NCBI GenBank assembly: GCA_964458275.1
Contig: CAYWIE010000006.1
Coordinates: 1 to 64,000, forward strand
Origin: HGM04593 sp964458275
Lineage (GTDB): Bacteria; Bacteroidota; Bacteroidia; Bacteroidales; Bacteroidaceae
Reading direction: 5' to 3'
DNA length: 64,000 nucleotides
A model generated the notes under the pieces. The model was not told the DNA's origin and did not search any database. It was given only the letters and a program-made list of their open reading frames with translations. A program made the position numbers and the translations under genes. Positions 25,416 through 35,641 of the stretch are shown here, one piece after another. Position 1 is the first letter of the stretch, and every line of letters starts with the position of its first letter.

Positions 25416-26438
25416 ATGAAGAACATAAGTAAATTTTTCATTGCAGCAATTGCAGGCGCAGCTATCTTCACAGCCTGCACAGAGCCTGCACCCACAAGCT
25501 ACACAGTAACCGGCCTGCTGCCCGACTCATCGTTGAATGGAAAAGAGGTAATAATGCGTACCACCACAAGCAGAGACGTTATAGCCACCACTACCGTCAA
25601 TGGCGACAGATTTGTCTTCGAAGGAGTAGCAGACACAGTAAAGTTGTGTATGGCGCAAGTAAAAGGCACACGCACATACTCACAGTTCATTCTTGAGAAC
25701 GGCAACATAAAGTTAGACCTCGCAGCCGACAAATACTTCAGTTTCAGCCCTTCGGGAACAAAAAACAATGACATTTTTGCACAGATTCTCGAAGACAGCA
25801 TACTCAATACAGCTGCCCCGAAAAGCGAGGGCGAAAAATGGTTCTCCGAGCACAACAATGATATAATAGGACTTGTGTTGTGTCAAACGTCGTTCTTCAA
25901 TGAACTTGGTCTGGATGACAAGATTTCCATCATCGAGAGCTTTGGAGAAAACCTCAAAAGCCAAACAACGATAAAAGACATCTATGAGAGATTGTTGGCG
26001 CTGAAGGCCACTGCTGTGGGACAACCCTTCGTTGACTTCAGCGGTACCGATGCTGCCGGCAACCCCGTAAAATTCTCCGATTACGCTGGCAAGGGCAACT
26101 ACGTGCTTGTAGACATGTGGGCAAGTTGGTGTCCGCCCTGCAAAGGCGAAATACCCAACCTTGCCGAGGTGCACAACCTCTACAAGGACAAAGGCCTTAC
26201 AGTGCTTGGCGTGTTCGTATGGGACGAAGTCAAGAATCTGCAACCCACCATGGAGGCTGAGAAAGTTACATGGGCACAGATTGTTGATAGCGAGAAATGC
26301 GCCACAAGCCTTTACGGAGTGAACGCTATTCCCGCAATAATGCTCATAGGTCCTGACGGTACAATCCTTGAGCGCGGCAATTCATTGCGCGGTGCAAGCA
26401 TGAAACAGACTGTTGAGAAATATTTGCTCAAAAAATAA
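25416..26438 (+). CDS. TlpA-like thioredoxin-fold lipoprotein (DUF4369 + AhpC/TSA/Redoxin)
   Basis: Envelope disulfide oxidoreductase, 340 aa. The signal peptide ends with FTAC (Cys21), a probable lipobox. An N-terminal DUF4369-like beta domain (about 30-120) is common in Bacteroidetes thioredoxins. The C-terminal thioredoxin domain (about 200-340) has the active site WASWCPPCKGEIP and the cis-proline loop NAIPAIMLIGPDG. It probably reduces periplasmic disulfides; the partner is unknown. folD follows after 17 bases. Confidence 0.9.
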   Translation: MKNISKFFIAAIAGAAIFTACTEPAPTSYTVTGLLPDSSLNGKEVIMRTTTSRDVIATTTVNGDRFVFEGVADTVKLCMAQVKGTRTYSQFILENGNIKLDLAADKYFSFSPSGTKNNDIFAQILEDSILNTAAPKSEGEKWFSEHNNDIIGLVLCQTSFFNELGLDDKISIIESFGENLKSQTTIKDIYERLLALKATAVGQPFVDFSGTDAAGNPVKFSDYAGKGNYVLVDMWASWCPPCKGEIPNLAEVHNLYKDKGLTVLGVFVWDEVKNLQPTMEAEKVTWAQIVDSEKCATSLYGVNAIPAIMLIGPDGTILERGNSLRGASMKQTVEKYLLKK

Positions 26439-26455
26439 TCCTTAAAACAAGTACT

Positions 26456-27337
26456 ATGCAGATAATCGACGGAAAAGCCATTGCGGCAGAGATAAAAAAA
26501 GAGATTGCCGCCGAAGTTGACGAGATAATCGCCAAAGGAGGCAAACGCCCCCATCTTGCTGCCATTCTTGTGGGGCACGACGGCGGCAGCGAAACCTATG
26601 TTGCCCACAAAGTGCGTGCATGTGAGGAGTGCGGTTTCACATCCACTCTCATACGCTACGAAGATGACATCACCGAAGAGACTCTGCTCGCAAAGGTAGA
26701 GGAACTGAACAACGACCCCGACATTGACGGATTCATCGTTCAGTTGCCGCTGCCCAAGCACTTCAATGAGCAGAAGGTGATAGAAGCCATTGACTACCGC
26801 AAGGATGTAGACGGATTCCACCCCATAAATGCCGGACGCCTTACAATAGGATTGCCCTGCTATCTGTCGGCAACACCCAACGGCATCATGGAACTTCTGC
26901 GCCGGTACAACATCGACACTAAGGGCAAGAAATGTGTAGTTCTTGGCAGAAGCAACATTGTAGGCAAACCCGTTGCCAGCCTGATGCTGCAAAAAGGCAC
27001 ACCCGGTGATGCAACCGTTACCGTATGCCACAGCCGCACAGCCAACATCGAGGAGGAGTGCCGCCAGGCAGACATCATCATTGCTGCGCTCGGACAGCCC
27101 CATTTCGTGAAAGAGAATATGGTTAAAGAGGGGGCAGTAATCATCGACGTAGGCACAACCCGCGTTCCCACAACAGAGACAAAATCGGGATTCCGTCTGA
27201 TGGGTGATGTAGACTTCCCCAATGTGTCGCCGAAATGTTCATACATTACCCCCGTTCCCGGCGGTGTAGGTCCCATGACCATCGTGTCGCTCATGCAGAA
27301 CACCCTGCTTGCTGCAAAGAAAGAGATTTACAAATAA
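26456..27337 (+). CDS. folD: Methylenetetrahydrofolate dehydrogenase / cyclohydrolase FolD
   Basis: Bifunctional one-carbon enzyme, 293 aa: 5,10-methylene-THF to 5,10-methenyl-THF (NADP) to 10-formyl-THF. Seen: ILVGHDGGSETYVAHKVRACEECGF with the catalytic Tyr and Lys, GFIVQLPLPKH, the DVDGFHPINAGRL block, VVLGRSNIVGKPVASLM (Rossmann) and ITPVPGGVGPMTI. Length and order are normal. It supplies formyl donors for purine synthesis; purL is elsewhere in the window. Confidence 0.96.
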   Translation: MQIIDGKAIAAEIKKEIAAEVDEIIAKGGKRPHLAAILVGHDGGSETYVAHKVRACEECGFTSTLIRYEDDITEETLLAKVEELNNDPDIDGFIVQLPLPKHFNEQKVIEAIDYRKDVDGFHPINAGRLTIGLPCYLSATPNGIMELLRRYNIDTKGKKCVVLGRSNIVGKPVASLMLQKGTPGDATVTVCHSRTANIEEECRQADIIIAALGQPHFVKENMVKEGAVIIDVGTTRVPTTETKSGFRLMGDVDFPNVSPKCSYITPVPGGVGPMTIVSLMQNTLLAAKKEIYK

Positions 27338-27342
27338 CCATT

Positions 27343-28443
27343 GTGAACCTACGTTCAATACTTATAAGTCTACTGCTTGCGACGGCAACGAATGTTGCCG
27401 CGCAGGCAGTTGCGCATTTATCGAGACTCGACATTCTCTTTGCCGGCGACCTTATGCAGCACGAAAGCCAGCTGAACGCAGCGCGGCAAAGCGACGACAC
27501 ATACAGTTACTCGCCGTGTTACAGCCGAATAAGGCAATATGTAAGCGCGGCAGACATTGCTGTTGCCAACCTCGAAACAACCATCGCCGGCAAGCCCTAT
27601 GGCGGTTACCCCATGTTCTGCGCACCCGACAGTTTCCTTTATGCCGCACGCGATGCAGGCTTTGACATAATGCTGCTGGCAAACAACCACTGCTTGGACA
27701 GAGGACGGCGTGGCGCACTGCGCACACTCGCCATGCTCGACTCCCTCGGAATAGAACATATCGGTCTCTACCGCGACAGCACCGACAGAGCGCAGCGCTA
27801 CCCATATATCTTCAAAGAGAAGGGGATGAAGATAGCTCTGCTCAACTACACCTACGGTACAAACGGCATACCCGTCCCCTCACCCCTGATTGTAAACCTG
27901 ATAGACAAGTCCATTATGGAGCAGGATATTGCGGCAGCGCGGAATATGCGTCCCGATGCAATCATTGTCTGCATACATTGGGGCGACGAATTTACCCACA
28001 AGACCTCAAAAGAGCAACGCGAACTGACCGACTGGCTGCTGCAACAAGGCGTTGACCACATAATAGGCAATCATCCGCATGTGCTCCAGCCATTCGAGCT
28101 GCGACGCGAGGCAAGCTCACTTGCCCGCCATGCGGTTGTCTACTCATTGGGCAACCTTATTTCGGGGATGTATGCACGCGGCCGCGACGGTGGCGCGCTT
28201 GTTACATTGAAACTGCAAAAATTCTGCGGAACAACACGACTGCTGCGCATGAAATATCTGCTCACATGGGTGGCACGTCCCATGAGAGACGGAGTAAGAA
28301 ATTTCGAAATATGGCCGGCTGCATCGGCACCGGAGAATATCCCCGCATCAACAAGACAGAAATTAGAAGAATTCCTCGACGATAGCCGCAAGTTGCTCAA
28401 TAACGGAGAGGCATATATCGAAGAAACTAAGGCTGCTTTTTAG
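27343..28443 (+). CDS. CapA-family metallophosphatase-like exported protein
   Basis: PGA_cap/CapA-fold protein, 366 aa. I chose the GTG at 27343, five bases after the folD stop, because it begins a signal peptide (VNLRSILISLLLATATNVAAQA); no ATG in that frame lies between the folD stop and the signal sequence. Core motifs of the calcineurin-like fold are present: LFAGDLMQHESQL, VANLETTIAG, LLANNHCLDRGRRG, CIHWGDEF, IGNHPHVLQPFE and VYSLGNLISG. Homologues include poly-gamma-glutamate capsule proteins, but no pgsB/C genes adjoin, so capsule synthesis is not implied. Probably periplasmic; substrate unknown. Confidence 0.85.
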   Translation: MNLRSILISLLLATATNVAAQAVAHLSRLDILFAGDLMQHESQLNAARQSDDTYSYSPCYSRIRQYVSAADIAVANLETTIAGKPYGGYPMFCAPDSFLYAARDAGFDIMLLANNHCLDRGRRGALRTLAMLDSLGIEHIGLYRDSTDRAQRYPYIFKEKGMKIALLNYTYGTNGIPVPSPLIVNLIDKSIMEQDIAAARNMRPDAIIVCIHWGDEFTHKTSKEQRELTDWLLQQGVDHIIGNHPHVLQPFELRREASSLARHAVVYSLGNLISGMYARGRDGGALVTLKLQKFCGTTRLLRMKYLLTWVARPMRDGVRNFEIWPAASAPENIPASTRQKLEEFLDDSRKLLNNGEAYIEETKAAF

Positions 28444-28514
28444 TATAACAGTGTCTTCTTCTCTAAAAAAAGTTAGAAAACATAGCAAGTATAGGAAATT
28501 TCGTCGCTTTTTGG

Positions 28515-28522
28515 TTACTTTG
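28515..28522 (+). promoter_or_regulatory. Weak -7 candidate upstream of tamB
   Basis: TTACTTTG, one base off TAnnTTTG, 9 bases before the tamB ATG. That is very close, so transcription may also run through from folD/capA. Confidence 0.25.
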
Positions 28523-28531
28523 TAAAATAGT

Positions 28532-31500
28532 ATGGACAAAACGAAGAGACCCAAAAGACGAATCGCAAGGATAGCGGGGAGGCTTATCGCACTCCCTCTC
28601 TTTGTCATGCTCACAGCTATAGCCCTGCTATATCTTCCGCCCATACAGAAGTGCATCATAGACAAAGCAACCGAATACATATCCTACCACAGCAACTACA
28701 ACTTGAGTATAGGAAAATTCAGGCTGCACTTCCCGTTCAACCTCTCCATACACGACTACACCCTGACCCAAGACAACGACACACTGCTTGGTGGCGAGCG
28801 CCTGCGCATAAATATACAACCCCTGCCCCTACTGCAAGGCAAAGCCGAAATAAACTACATAACCATAGAAAACAGCAATGTAGACAGCCACAGCCTTATC
28901 GACGGGGTGAGGATAGAGGGGGAGATAGGCAATCTGCGCACATCAGTGCGCAGCTACGACATAAGTTCGAACAGGGTAAACATAAACCGGTTGAGCCTGA
29001 CAGACACCCGCGCCACGATAAGCCTGAGCGACAAGAAAGCCGAAGCCGACACCGCAAAAAACGGTCCGAGCGAATGGTTCATAGCTCTCAACAACGGCAG
29101 CTTAAGCAACATACATGTCAAAGTCGGTGTTGAGGAGGATAGCATCAGTTATGCAACACGGATAGGGGAGAGCAAAATAGAGAAGGTCGAAATAAATCTG
29201 CACGATAACAAGTACAGTCTCGAAGAACTTTCCATTTCCGGTAGCACCTTCAGATACGACAAAGGAGATGCCGCCGACACAATTTCCCCTGTCAACCATC
29301 TGCATTTTGACAATATAGGTGCAAAAATAGAAAATGCAGTCTATTCGCCAAAAGAGAGCAAAATAGGAATAACCCATATGCGTTTCGACCAGAAGCCCCG
29401 CGGTCTGTCGCTTGCAAACGCAACACTCTTTGCCACAGGCGACAGCATAGGCTACACAATAAAAAAGCTGCAGCTTGCAAGCCGTAACGGAAGCAACCTT
29501 AAAGCAGACGCCGTAATACCTCTAAAAATAAAGAGCGGCAACGTAAGAAGCAATATCTCCCTTATCCTCAACAAGAAAGACCTGCAAGGCCTGCTCGTCC
29601 CCGACGCATACGGCAAGCTCGCATCGCTGCCCGATTCCATGCTCAGTCTCACCGCCGCCGTTCATGGCACCATGCGTAAACTATACATAGACACCATACA
29701 GACAACTATCCCCCATCTTGCAAGCATAGGAATCAGCGGAAATTTAGGCAACATCACAGCCAAAAACCGCACAGCCGACCTCAACCTCACCGCCACAGCC
29801 GACAACCTCCACAAACTGCTGTATCCCACAGCAAGCAACGACACACTGCCCAAAGAAAGACTTCGCATAAACAGCAGATTATCGCTCAACAATGGAGAAT
29901 ATGCAACAACAGGCAGACTGGCATCAGACGAAGGAACAATAGACATAAAAGCACGATACCAAGAGAGAGACGACAGCTATGTCGCCACTGCCAACATTAA
30001 AAACTTCTCCCTCTCCAAGCTACTTCCCGAAGTACCGCTGCGCAACGTAAACGCGATATTGACGGCAAACGGAAGGGGATTCGACCTTTTCTCTCCCGAA
30101 ACAAATTACAGATACACCCTGCTGCTCGATACACTTATATATAAAGAGCAGGTTTTCAATGGCATAACACTCAATGCAAATCAAGGCAACAATGTGTCCG
30201 ACATACATATCCTGTCGACAAGCAAAGGGATGGCTGCAACAATGTTTGCCCGCACCCTGCTGAAAGACTCCACAATCAACAGCTACACGAATATAGAACT
30301 CAAGAATGTAGAACTGCAACAGCTGATTGAGAGCGGTCAATCGCTGCGTGCAAGCATGAAAGCCGGCATAACAGCCTATACAGACCTCAAAGAAAACCAC
30401 TCGATTGAAATCAACGGAGAGGCGATGCAGATTGTGTACGACAACAAGCATTACACCCCGGAAAAACTCAACATGCGCTTCTCCACAACTCAAGACAGCA
30501 CCCGCTTGAACCTCACAAACGGCGACCTCAACGTCAACGGTTACATGACTGCCGGCTACAAGGCTATCATAGGAAGCATCGAAAAGACCGTAGCCCGAAT
30601 ACAAAAGACAATTGAGTCGGGCGACACCCTCATCGACATACGCCAATACGAAAAGATGTTGCCCGAAACCTCGTTGCAGATGCAGGCAAAAGAAAAAAAT
30701 ATGCTTGCCGGATTCTTGCGGCTGAAAGGACTCGCATACAAAGAAGTGAATCTGAAACTTAACCTCGACACCCTCAACGGAGTAAACAGCCGCGCAAGCA
30801 TACTCCACTTCGAACAGAGAGATATACATCTCGACACTCTGCGTTTCGCACTTACACAAGCCGGAAGCAGACTGAAATATTTTGCCGGCGTAAGAAGCCG
30901 CGCAATGAGAGAGAAGGACGAAAAGGCTACTTTTGGAGCTGCAATATACGGAGCGCTTCAAGGCAACGAACTGACAACAAACTATATGTTCCGCGACAAG
31001 AACGATATTCCCGGGATGCGTTTGGGAATCACAACCAGAATTGTCAATAACGGGTTCAAATTCAGATTCACTCCCGATGCAATACTCTTCCGGCACCCTT
31101 TCACATTCAATGCCGACAACGGAATATTCATAAACAGAGAAGCAAGGGTTACGGGCAATTTCGACCTGCGCGACAGTGCCGGCAGTGGCGTAAGCCTATT
31201 GACTATCACCGATTCCACAGACAAACGGGACCTCTCGCTTGAACTGCACAACATAGACCTCGAAGCTGTAACAAAGATACTCCCGTTTGCGCCCAACCTC
31301 TCAGGCACAGTAAATGCCGACCTCCACTATCGCGAAACAGGCAAAGGCATATTCCTTGGCAGCGACATACACAGCAACGCCCTTGCATACGAAGGTACTC
31401 TCATAGGCGACGAAAGCCTCGAAATATCATATATCCCCATCAGCGACAAGGAGCAACATTCCGATGTCGCATTATATCACAATGGCGACGAGGTGGCACG

Positions 31501-33124
31501 TCTGACTGGAGTCTACAACAGCGATTCCACCGAACAGCAGAACAGTGGAGAACTTACACTCACAAGACTCCCCGTGTCGATAGCAAACGCATTGCTCAAG
31601 CAGAACAATATCACTGCAAAAGGCTACCTTGACGGCAACATGACAATAAGCAGAGAAAACAACAGCACCATAGCAAACGGATACATACGCTTCGACTCGG
31701 TGTATGCCGACCTGCCACGCTTCGGCACAAACCTACATCTTGTAGACGACAAGGTAGAGGTCAAGGAGAGCAAGCTGCAGTTCTGCGACTTCAGCATATA
31801 CGCAAAGGGCAACACTCCTTTCACGATAAACGGAACGATAGACCTCATAGACCTGCCCGAAGCAGTGTTCGACCTGCGCATGAAAGCTGCCAATTACGAA
31901 ATAATCAACTCCAAGCAGCAAAAGGGAAGCATGTTCTATGGCAGAATGTTCGTCGACCTGGACTCGCGCATAACAGGCCCCATGAATTCGCTTGACGTAA
32001 ACGGCAGCGGAACAATACTCGGCAAGAGCGACATAACATACATACTTCCGAATACCCCATTGGAGGCAAGCAACGACCTCGACGGACTCGTTACGTTCAC
32101 CAACTTCAAGGATACAGCAAGAACCGCGACAGAGACGGCAGAGCAGATAGACTTCGGAAACATAAACATGAACCTCACCTTGCACATCGAAGAAGGTGCA
32201 CGTATTAACGCCGACTTCGACGAAGAACGTACAAGCTACATAAAACTGCAAGGCGAAGGCAATCTCAACCTCACATACAACCGCGAATCGAGCATAAACC
32301 TCACCGGACGCTACACCCTCAGCAATGGAGAAATGAAATACACCCTGCCCATAATACCGCTGAAAACCTTCAGCATAGCAAGCGGCAGCAACATAACATG
32401 GACCGGCGACATAATGAATCCCGCCATAGACATCACAGCCACAGAGCGCGTAACATCATCGGTAACGATAGACAACAACACACAGGCAACAGCGTTCGAT
32501 GTAGGAGTGAAGCTGACCAACACCTTAGACAATATGGGCCTGAGCTTCACACTTACAGCCCCCGAAAATGCAGCAGTACAGAACCAGCTCAATTCAGTGG
32601 ATGCCGAAACGCTCAACAAATATGCACTCACAATGCTTATCACTGGCGTCTACACAGGCGGCGACAACAGTCTGAACGTCTCCAATGCCTTAAGTTCCTA
32701 TCTCGACGCCCGAATAAACAATCTTGTAGGAACAGCCATGAACAGCACAATGGACATCAATGTAGGCATAACAGATGTAGAGAACAGCGACACCGGAGAC
32801 AAATACAAGAACTACTCGTTCAGTTTCACCAAAAGATTCTGGAACGATAGGCTGACAGTAATCGTAGGCGGCGAAGTAAACAACAACGAACACGCAACCA
32901 ACAACGAAAGCTTCATAAACAATGTATCGCTTGAATGGAAGATAAGCAACTCAGGCAACCGCTACCTGCGTCTCTTCTACGACAAGAACTATGAATCCAT
33001 ACTCGAAGGAGAGATAACCGAAGCCGGTGTAGGATATATATACAAGCGCAAGATGAACAATTTGAACGAACTTCTGATTTTCAGAAGAAAAGATAAAGGC
33101 ACCAAAAACAAGCAATCATTGTAA
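28532..33124 (+). CDS. tamB: TamB-like translocation/assembly protein (AsmA/DUF490)
   Basis: Very large envelope protein, 1530 aa. An N-terminal basic stretch and one TM helix (about 14-36) anchor it in the inner membrane; the rest is a long repetitive beta-structure expected to span the periplasm. The C-terminal part (about 1150-1500) has the TamB_C features: NGSGTILGKSDITYILPN, LQGEGNLNLTYNRES and LTNTLDNMGLSFTLTAPENAAVQNQLNSV. TamB proteins work in outer-membrane protein insertion and phospholipid transport. The next gene, 13 bases on, encodes its usual partner. Repetitive protein sequence throughout, but no frameshift seen. Confidence 0.92.
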   Translation: MDKTKRPKRRIARIAGRLIALPLFVMLTAIALLYLPPIQKCIIDKATEYISYHSNYNLSIGKFRLHFPFNLSIHDYTLTQDNDTLLGGERLRINIQPLPLLQGKAEINYITIENSNVDSHSLIDGVRIEGEIGNLRTSVRSYDISSNRVNINRLSLTDTRATISLSDKKAEADTAKNGPSEWFIALNNGSLSNIHVKVGVEEDSISYATRIGESKIEKVEINLHDNKYSLEELSISGSTFRYDKGDAADTISPVNHLHFDNIGAKIENAVYSPKESKIGITHMRFDQKPRGLSLANATLFATGDSIGYTIKKLQLASRNGSNLKADAVIPLKIKSGNVRSNISLILNKKDLQGLLVPDAYGKLASLPDSMLSLTAAVHGTMRKLYIDTIQTTIPHLASIGISGNLGNITAKNRTADLNLTATADNLHKLLYPTASNDTLPKERLRINSRLSLNNGEYATTGRLASDEGTIDIKARYQERDDSYVATANIKNFSLSKLLPEVPLRNVNAILTANGRGFDLFSPETNYRYTLLLDTLIYKEQVFNGITLNANQGNNVSDIHILSTSKGMAATMFARTLLKDSTINSYTNIELKNVELQQLIESGQSLRASMKAGITAYTDLKENHSIEINGEAMQIVYDNKHYTPEKLNMRFSTTQDSTRLNLTNGDLNVNGYMTAGYKAIIGSIEKTVARIQKTIESGDTLIDIRQYEKMLPETSLQMQAKEKNMLAGFLRLKGLAYKEVNLKLNLDTLNGVNSRASILHFEQRDIHLDTLRFALTQAGSRLKYFAGVRSRAMREKDEKATFGAAIYGALQGNELTTNYMFRDKNDIPGMRLGITTRIVNNGFKFRFTPDAILFRHPFTFNADNGIFINREARVTGNFDLRDSAGSGVSLLTITDSTDKRDLSLELHNIDLEAVTKILPFAPNLSGTVNADLHYRETGKGIFLGSDIHSNALAYEGTLIGDESLEISYIPISDKEQHSDVALYHNGDEVARLTGVYNSDSTEQQNSGELTLTRLPVSIANALLKQNNITAKGYLDGNMTISRENNSTIANGYIRFDSVYADLPRFGTNLHLVDDKVEVKESKLQFCDFSIYAKGNTPFTINGTIDLIDLPEAVFDLRMKAANYEIINSKQQKGSMFYGRMFVDLDSRITGPMNSLDVNGSGTILGKSDITYILPNTPLEASNDLDGLVTFTNFKDTARTATETAEQIDFGNINMNLTLHIEEGARINADFDEERTSYIKLQGEGNLNLTYNRESSINLTGRYTLSNGEMKYTLPIIPLKTFSIASGSNITWTGDIMNPAIDITATERVTSSVTIDNNTQATAFDVGVKLTNTLDNMGLSFTLTAPENAAVQNQLNSVDAETLNKYALTMLITGVYTGGDNSLNVSNALSSYLDARINNLVGTAMNSTMDINVGITDVENSDTGDKYKNYSFSFTKRFWNDRLTVIVGGEVNNNEHATNNESFINNVSLEWKISNSGNRYLRLFYDKNYESILEGEITEAGVGYIYKRKMNNLNELLIFRRKDKGTKNKQSL

Positions 33125-33137
33125 AACAGCCTGCAAA

Positions 33138-35453
33138 ATGAAAAGACTCCCATACATGACAATCCTTATATGCCTGATGCTCCTTTCGTGCAGCACCACA
33201 CGCAACCTGCCCGAAGGCGAAGTGCTCTACACCGGCATAAAAGAGATAAACATCATAGACCGCAAGACAAATGCTGCTACTGCGATAGGCGACGAGGCGC
33301 TGACAGAAATTTCGGCAACTCTCGCCTGCCCGCCGAACTCAGCCATAGCAGGCAGCTCAAAATACCGCGGCATCCCCTTCGGACTATGGTGGTACAACAG
33401 CTTCGTAAACAGCAAAAGCAAGATTGACAAATGGTTCTTCAAGACATTTGCCGCAACCCCCGTGCTGCTGTCCGATGTTAAGCCCGGACTTAGAGCACAA
33501 GTGGCAAGCAACCGCCTGCTGAATTACGGCTACTTCAATGGCTATGTAACCGAAGAGACAATCCCCGATAAAAAGAATCCCAGAAAAGCAAAAGTAAGCT
33601 ACACCGTTACACTCAACCGCCCCTACACATACGACTCCATAGAATATCGCCACTTTTCCGAGGGCGAAGAGAGCCTTATCGCCTCCACCCTCAGAAAAAG
33701 CAGTCTCGTCAAAGGCGAGCAGTTCAGTGTCCCCAACCTCACCGCCGAACGCGACAGAATATCCGCTCTCCTGCGCAACAACGGTTACTATTACTATCAG
33801 AACGACTACATAACATACAACGCAGACACCATAAACAATCCCGGACACATCAGCCTAAGAATAGAACCGCGTAAAGGACTCTCCTCCGAGACCAGAAAGC
33901 CGTGGCATATAGGACGTACCACATTGAAAATAACAAGACCGGGCATACGCAACTCCCACACAGACACACTCACATTCAGAAACCTGACATACATCTACAA
34001 CGGCGAAAAGCCGCCGGTACGTCCCGGAACCATCCTGCGCAACATACAGCTGCGCAGAGGCACGCTCTACTCACAAGAGAGACAATCGCTGACCTTGCAA
34101 CAACTGAGCAGCCTCAATATCTTCGACGGACTGAATATCTCGTTCGCCCCGCAGCCTGGCAATCCGCCGGGAGACACTCTCGATATGAATATCACCGCAC
34201 AGCTCGGCAAGCCCTACGATTTTACATTTGAGCTGAATGCCACCACAAAGAGCAACGACCAGATAGGTCCCGGCAGCAAGATAACATTGTCGAGAAACAA
34301 CCTTTTCCGTGGCGGCGAAACACTGAAATTCTCACTCTTCGGCTCATACGAATGGCAAACGGACAGCGACGTCCGCGGAAAAGAATCTGTGATAAATTCA
34401 TGGGAGATAGGCTCGAACGTCTCGCTGACATTTCCCCGCATATTCTTCCCGCTTATACACAGACGGCATCTGCGTTTCCCCTCATCCACCTCGTTCAGCA
34501 TCTATGGCAACCAACTCAACCGTTCGGGCTTCTTCAAGATGGTGCATGTGGGCGGCGAAGCAGCATACACCCTCAAGCCCAAGCAGACCACCACTCACAA
34601 GATAATCCCCTTCCGTCTCACCTACGACATGCTGCAACGTACCACTGCCAAGTTCGACTCCATAGTGTCGGGCAACCGCTCCATAGCCAACAGCTTCCGC
34701 GATCAGTTCATACCTGCGATGCAATACAGTGTAACATACGACAATGCATCCACTTCGCACAGGAACAAGACATGGTGGGAAACCGGCATAACCTCCTCTG
34801 GCAACATAGTCTCGCTTGCGTTCTGCGCCTTCGGCGAAAAGTGGGGCGAGAAGAACAAGAACATCTTCGACAACCCGTATGCCCAGTTCATGAAACTTAC
34901 CACAGAAGTTCGCAACCTCTTTCGCATAGACTCACGCAACCACATTGCCACGCGCTTCATGGCAGGAGCAATTGCAAGTTACGGCAACTCCACCACAGCA
35001 CCATACAGCGAGCAGTTCTATATAGGCGGCGCCAACAGCCTGCGAGCCTTTACCGTCCGTTCATTGGGGCCGGGCAGCTACCATCCGGCAGATGCCACGC
35101 GCTACTCCTATCTCGACGAGACGGGCACGCTTAAGCTCGAAGCCAACGTGGAATACCGCGCCAAGCTGTTTGGCGATCTTCAAGGTGCCCTTTTTGTGGA
35201 TGCGGGCAACATTTGGCTGCTTAGAGAAGACAAGGAACGTCCCGGCGGAAAATTCTCGCTGAAGGATTTTGCCGACCAGATAGCACTGAATACAGGATTC
35301 GGCTTGCGCTACGATCTGCAATTCCTCGTACTTCGATTCGATGTAGGCATCGCCTTGCACTATCCCTATGACACAGGCAAAAGCGGATACTACAACATAC
35401 CATCGTTCGGCAAAGGATATGCATGGCACTTTGCGATAGGCTACCCATTCTGA
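33138..35453 (+). CDS. tamL: TamL, lipidated TamA/BamA-like outer-membrane protein
   Basis: Omp85-family protein of 771 aa. The signal peptide ends in MLLSC (Cys18), a lipobox, distinguishing Bacteroidetes TamL from proteobacterial TamA. POTRA-like domains occupy about 30-370; the C-terminal 16-strand barrel (about 380-771) includes the Omp85 motif in IGGANSLRAFTVRSLGPG and NVEYRAKLFGDLQGALFVDAGN, and ends in a hydrophobic-aromatic strand (YAWHFAIGYPF). Directly follows tamB, with which it forms a trans-envelope complex (family knowledge). Confidence 0.92.
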   Translation: MKRLPYMTILICLMLLSCSTTRNLPEGEVLYTGIKEINIIDRKTNAATAIGDEALTEISATLACPPNSAIAGSSKYRGIPFGLWWYNSFVNSKSKIDKWFFKTFAATPVLLSDVKPGLRAQVASNRLLNYGYFNGYVTEETIPDKKNPRKAKVSYTVTLNRPYTYDSIEYRHFSEGEESLIASTLRKSSLVKGEQFSVPNLTAERDRISALLRNNGYYYYQNDYITYNADTINNPGHISLRIEPRKGLSSETRKPWHIGRTTLKITRPGIRNSHTDTLTFRNLTYIYNGEKPPVRPGTILRNIQLRRGTLYSQERQSLTLQQLSSLNIFDGLNISFAPQPGNPPGDTLDMNITAQLGKPYDFTFELNATTKSNDQIGPGSKITLSRNNLFRGGETLKFSLFGSYEWQTDSDVRGKESVINSWEIGSNVSLTFPRIFFPLIHRRHLRFPSSTSFSIYGNQLNRSGFFKMVHVGGEAAYTLKPKQTTTHKIIPFRLTYDMLQRTTAKFDSIVSGNRSIANSFRDQFIPAMQYSVTYDNASTSHRNKTWWETGITSSGNIVSLAFCAFGEKWGEKNKNIFDNPYAQFMKLTTEVRNLFRIDSRNHIATRFMAGAIASYGNSTTAPYSEQFYIGGANSLRAFTVRSLGPGSYHPADATRYSYLDETGTLKLEANVEYRAKLFGDLQGALFVDAGNIWLLREDKERPGGKFSLKDFADQIALNTGFGLRYDLQFLVLRFDVGIALHYPYDTGKSGYYNIPSFGKGYAWHFAIGYPF

Positions 35454-35530
35454 CGCTATCGCAACCATATACCCGAAGCACTCCAAAAAGGAACGCTGCA
35501 ATTGCATGTATAAAAAAGAAATAAAATCCA

Positions 35531-35559
35531 TTGACATTTAAAAATATTAACTAACTTTG
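35531..35559 (+). promoter_or_regulatory. Promoter of the nucleotidyltransferase gene
   Basis: TTG at 35531-35533, 18 bases, TAACTTTG at 35552-35559. The leader of about 80 bases contains TAGCTTCTTAAACAGCTTCC, two degenerate copies of the dispersed AAACAGCTTCTAA motif. Confidence 0.6.
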
Positions 35560-35583
35560 TCGCTGTTTTGCAGGTAGCTTCTT

Positions 35584-35597
35584 AAACAGCTTCCGAA
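35584..35597 (+). repeat. Dispersed AAACAGCTTCTAA element, degenerate copy
   Basis: AAACAGCTTCCGAA in the leader of the nucleotidyltransferase gene; the preceding TAGCTTCTTAA at about 35575 is a second partial copy in the same orientation. Confidence 0.35.
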
Positions 35598-35641
35598 TTG
35601 CGATACAATTATAATTACATACTTAAAAATAAAAAAGAATC

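Noticed and set aside
27343..28443. Poly-gamma-glutamate capsule locus
   Set aside because: Only a CapA-like fold protein is present; no ligase or transporter genes adjoin it.
30020..31096. Long open frame (358 codons) on the minus strand inside tamB
   Set aside because: Fully antisense to a well-supported gene, Cys/His/Val-rich composition typical of antisense translations, no start context or family motif.
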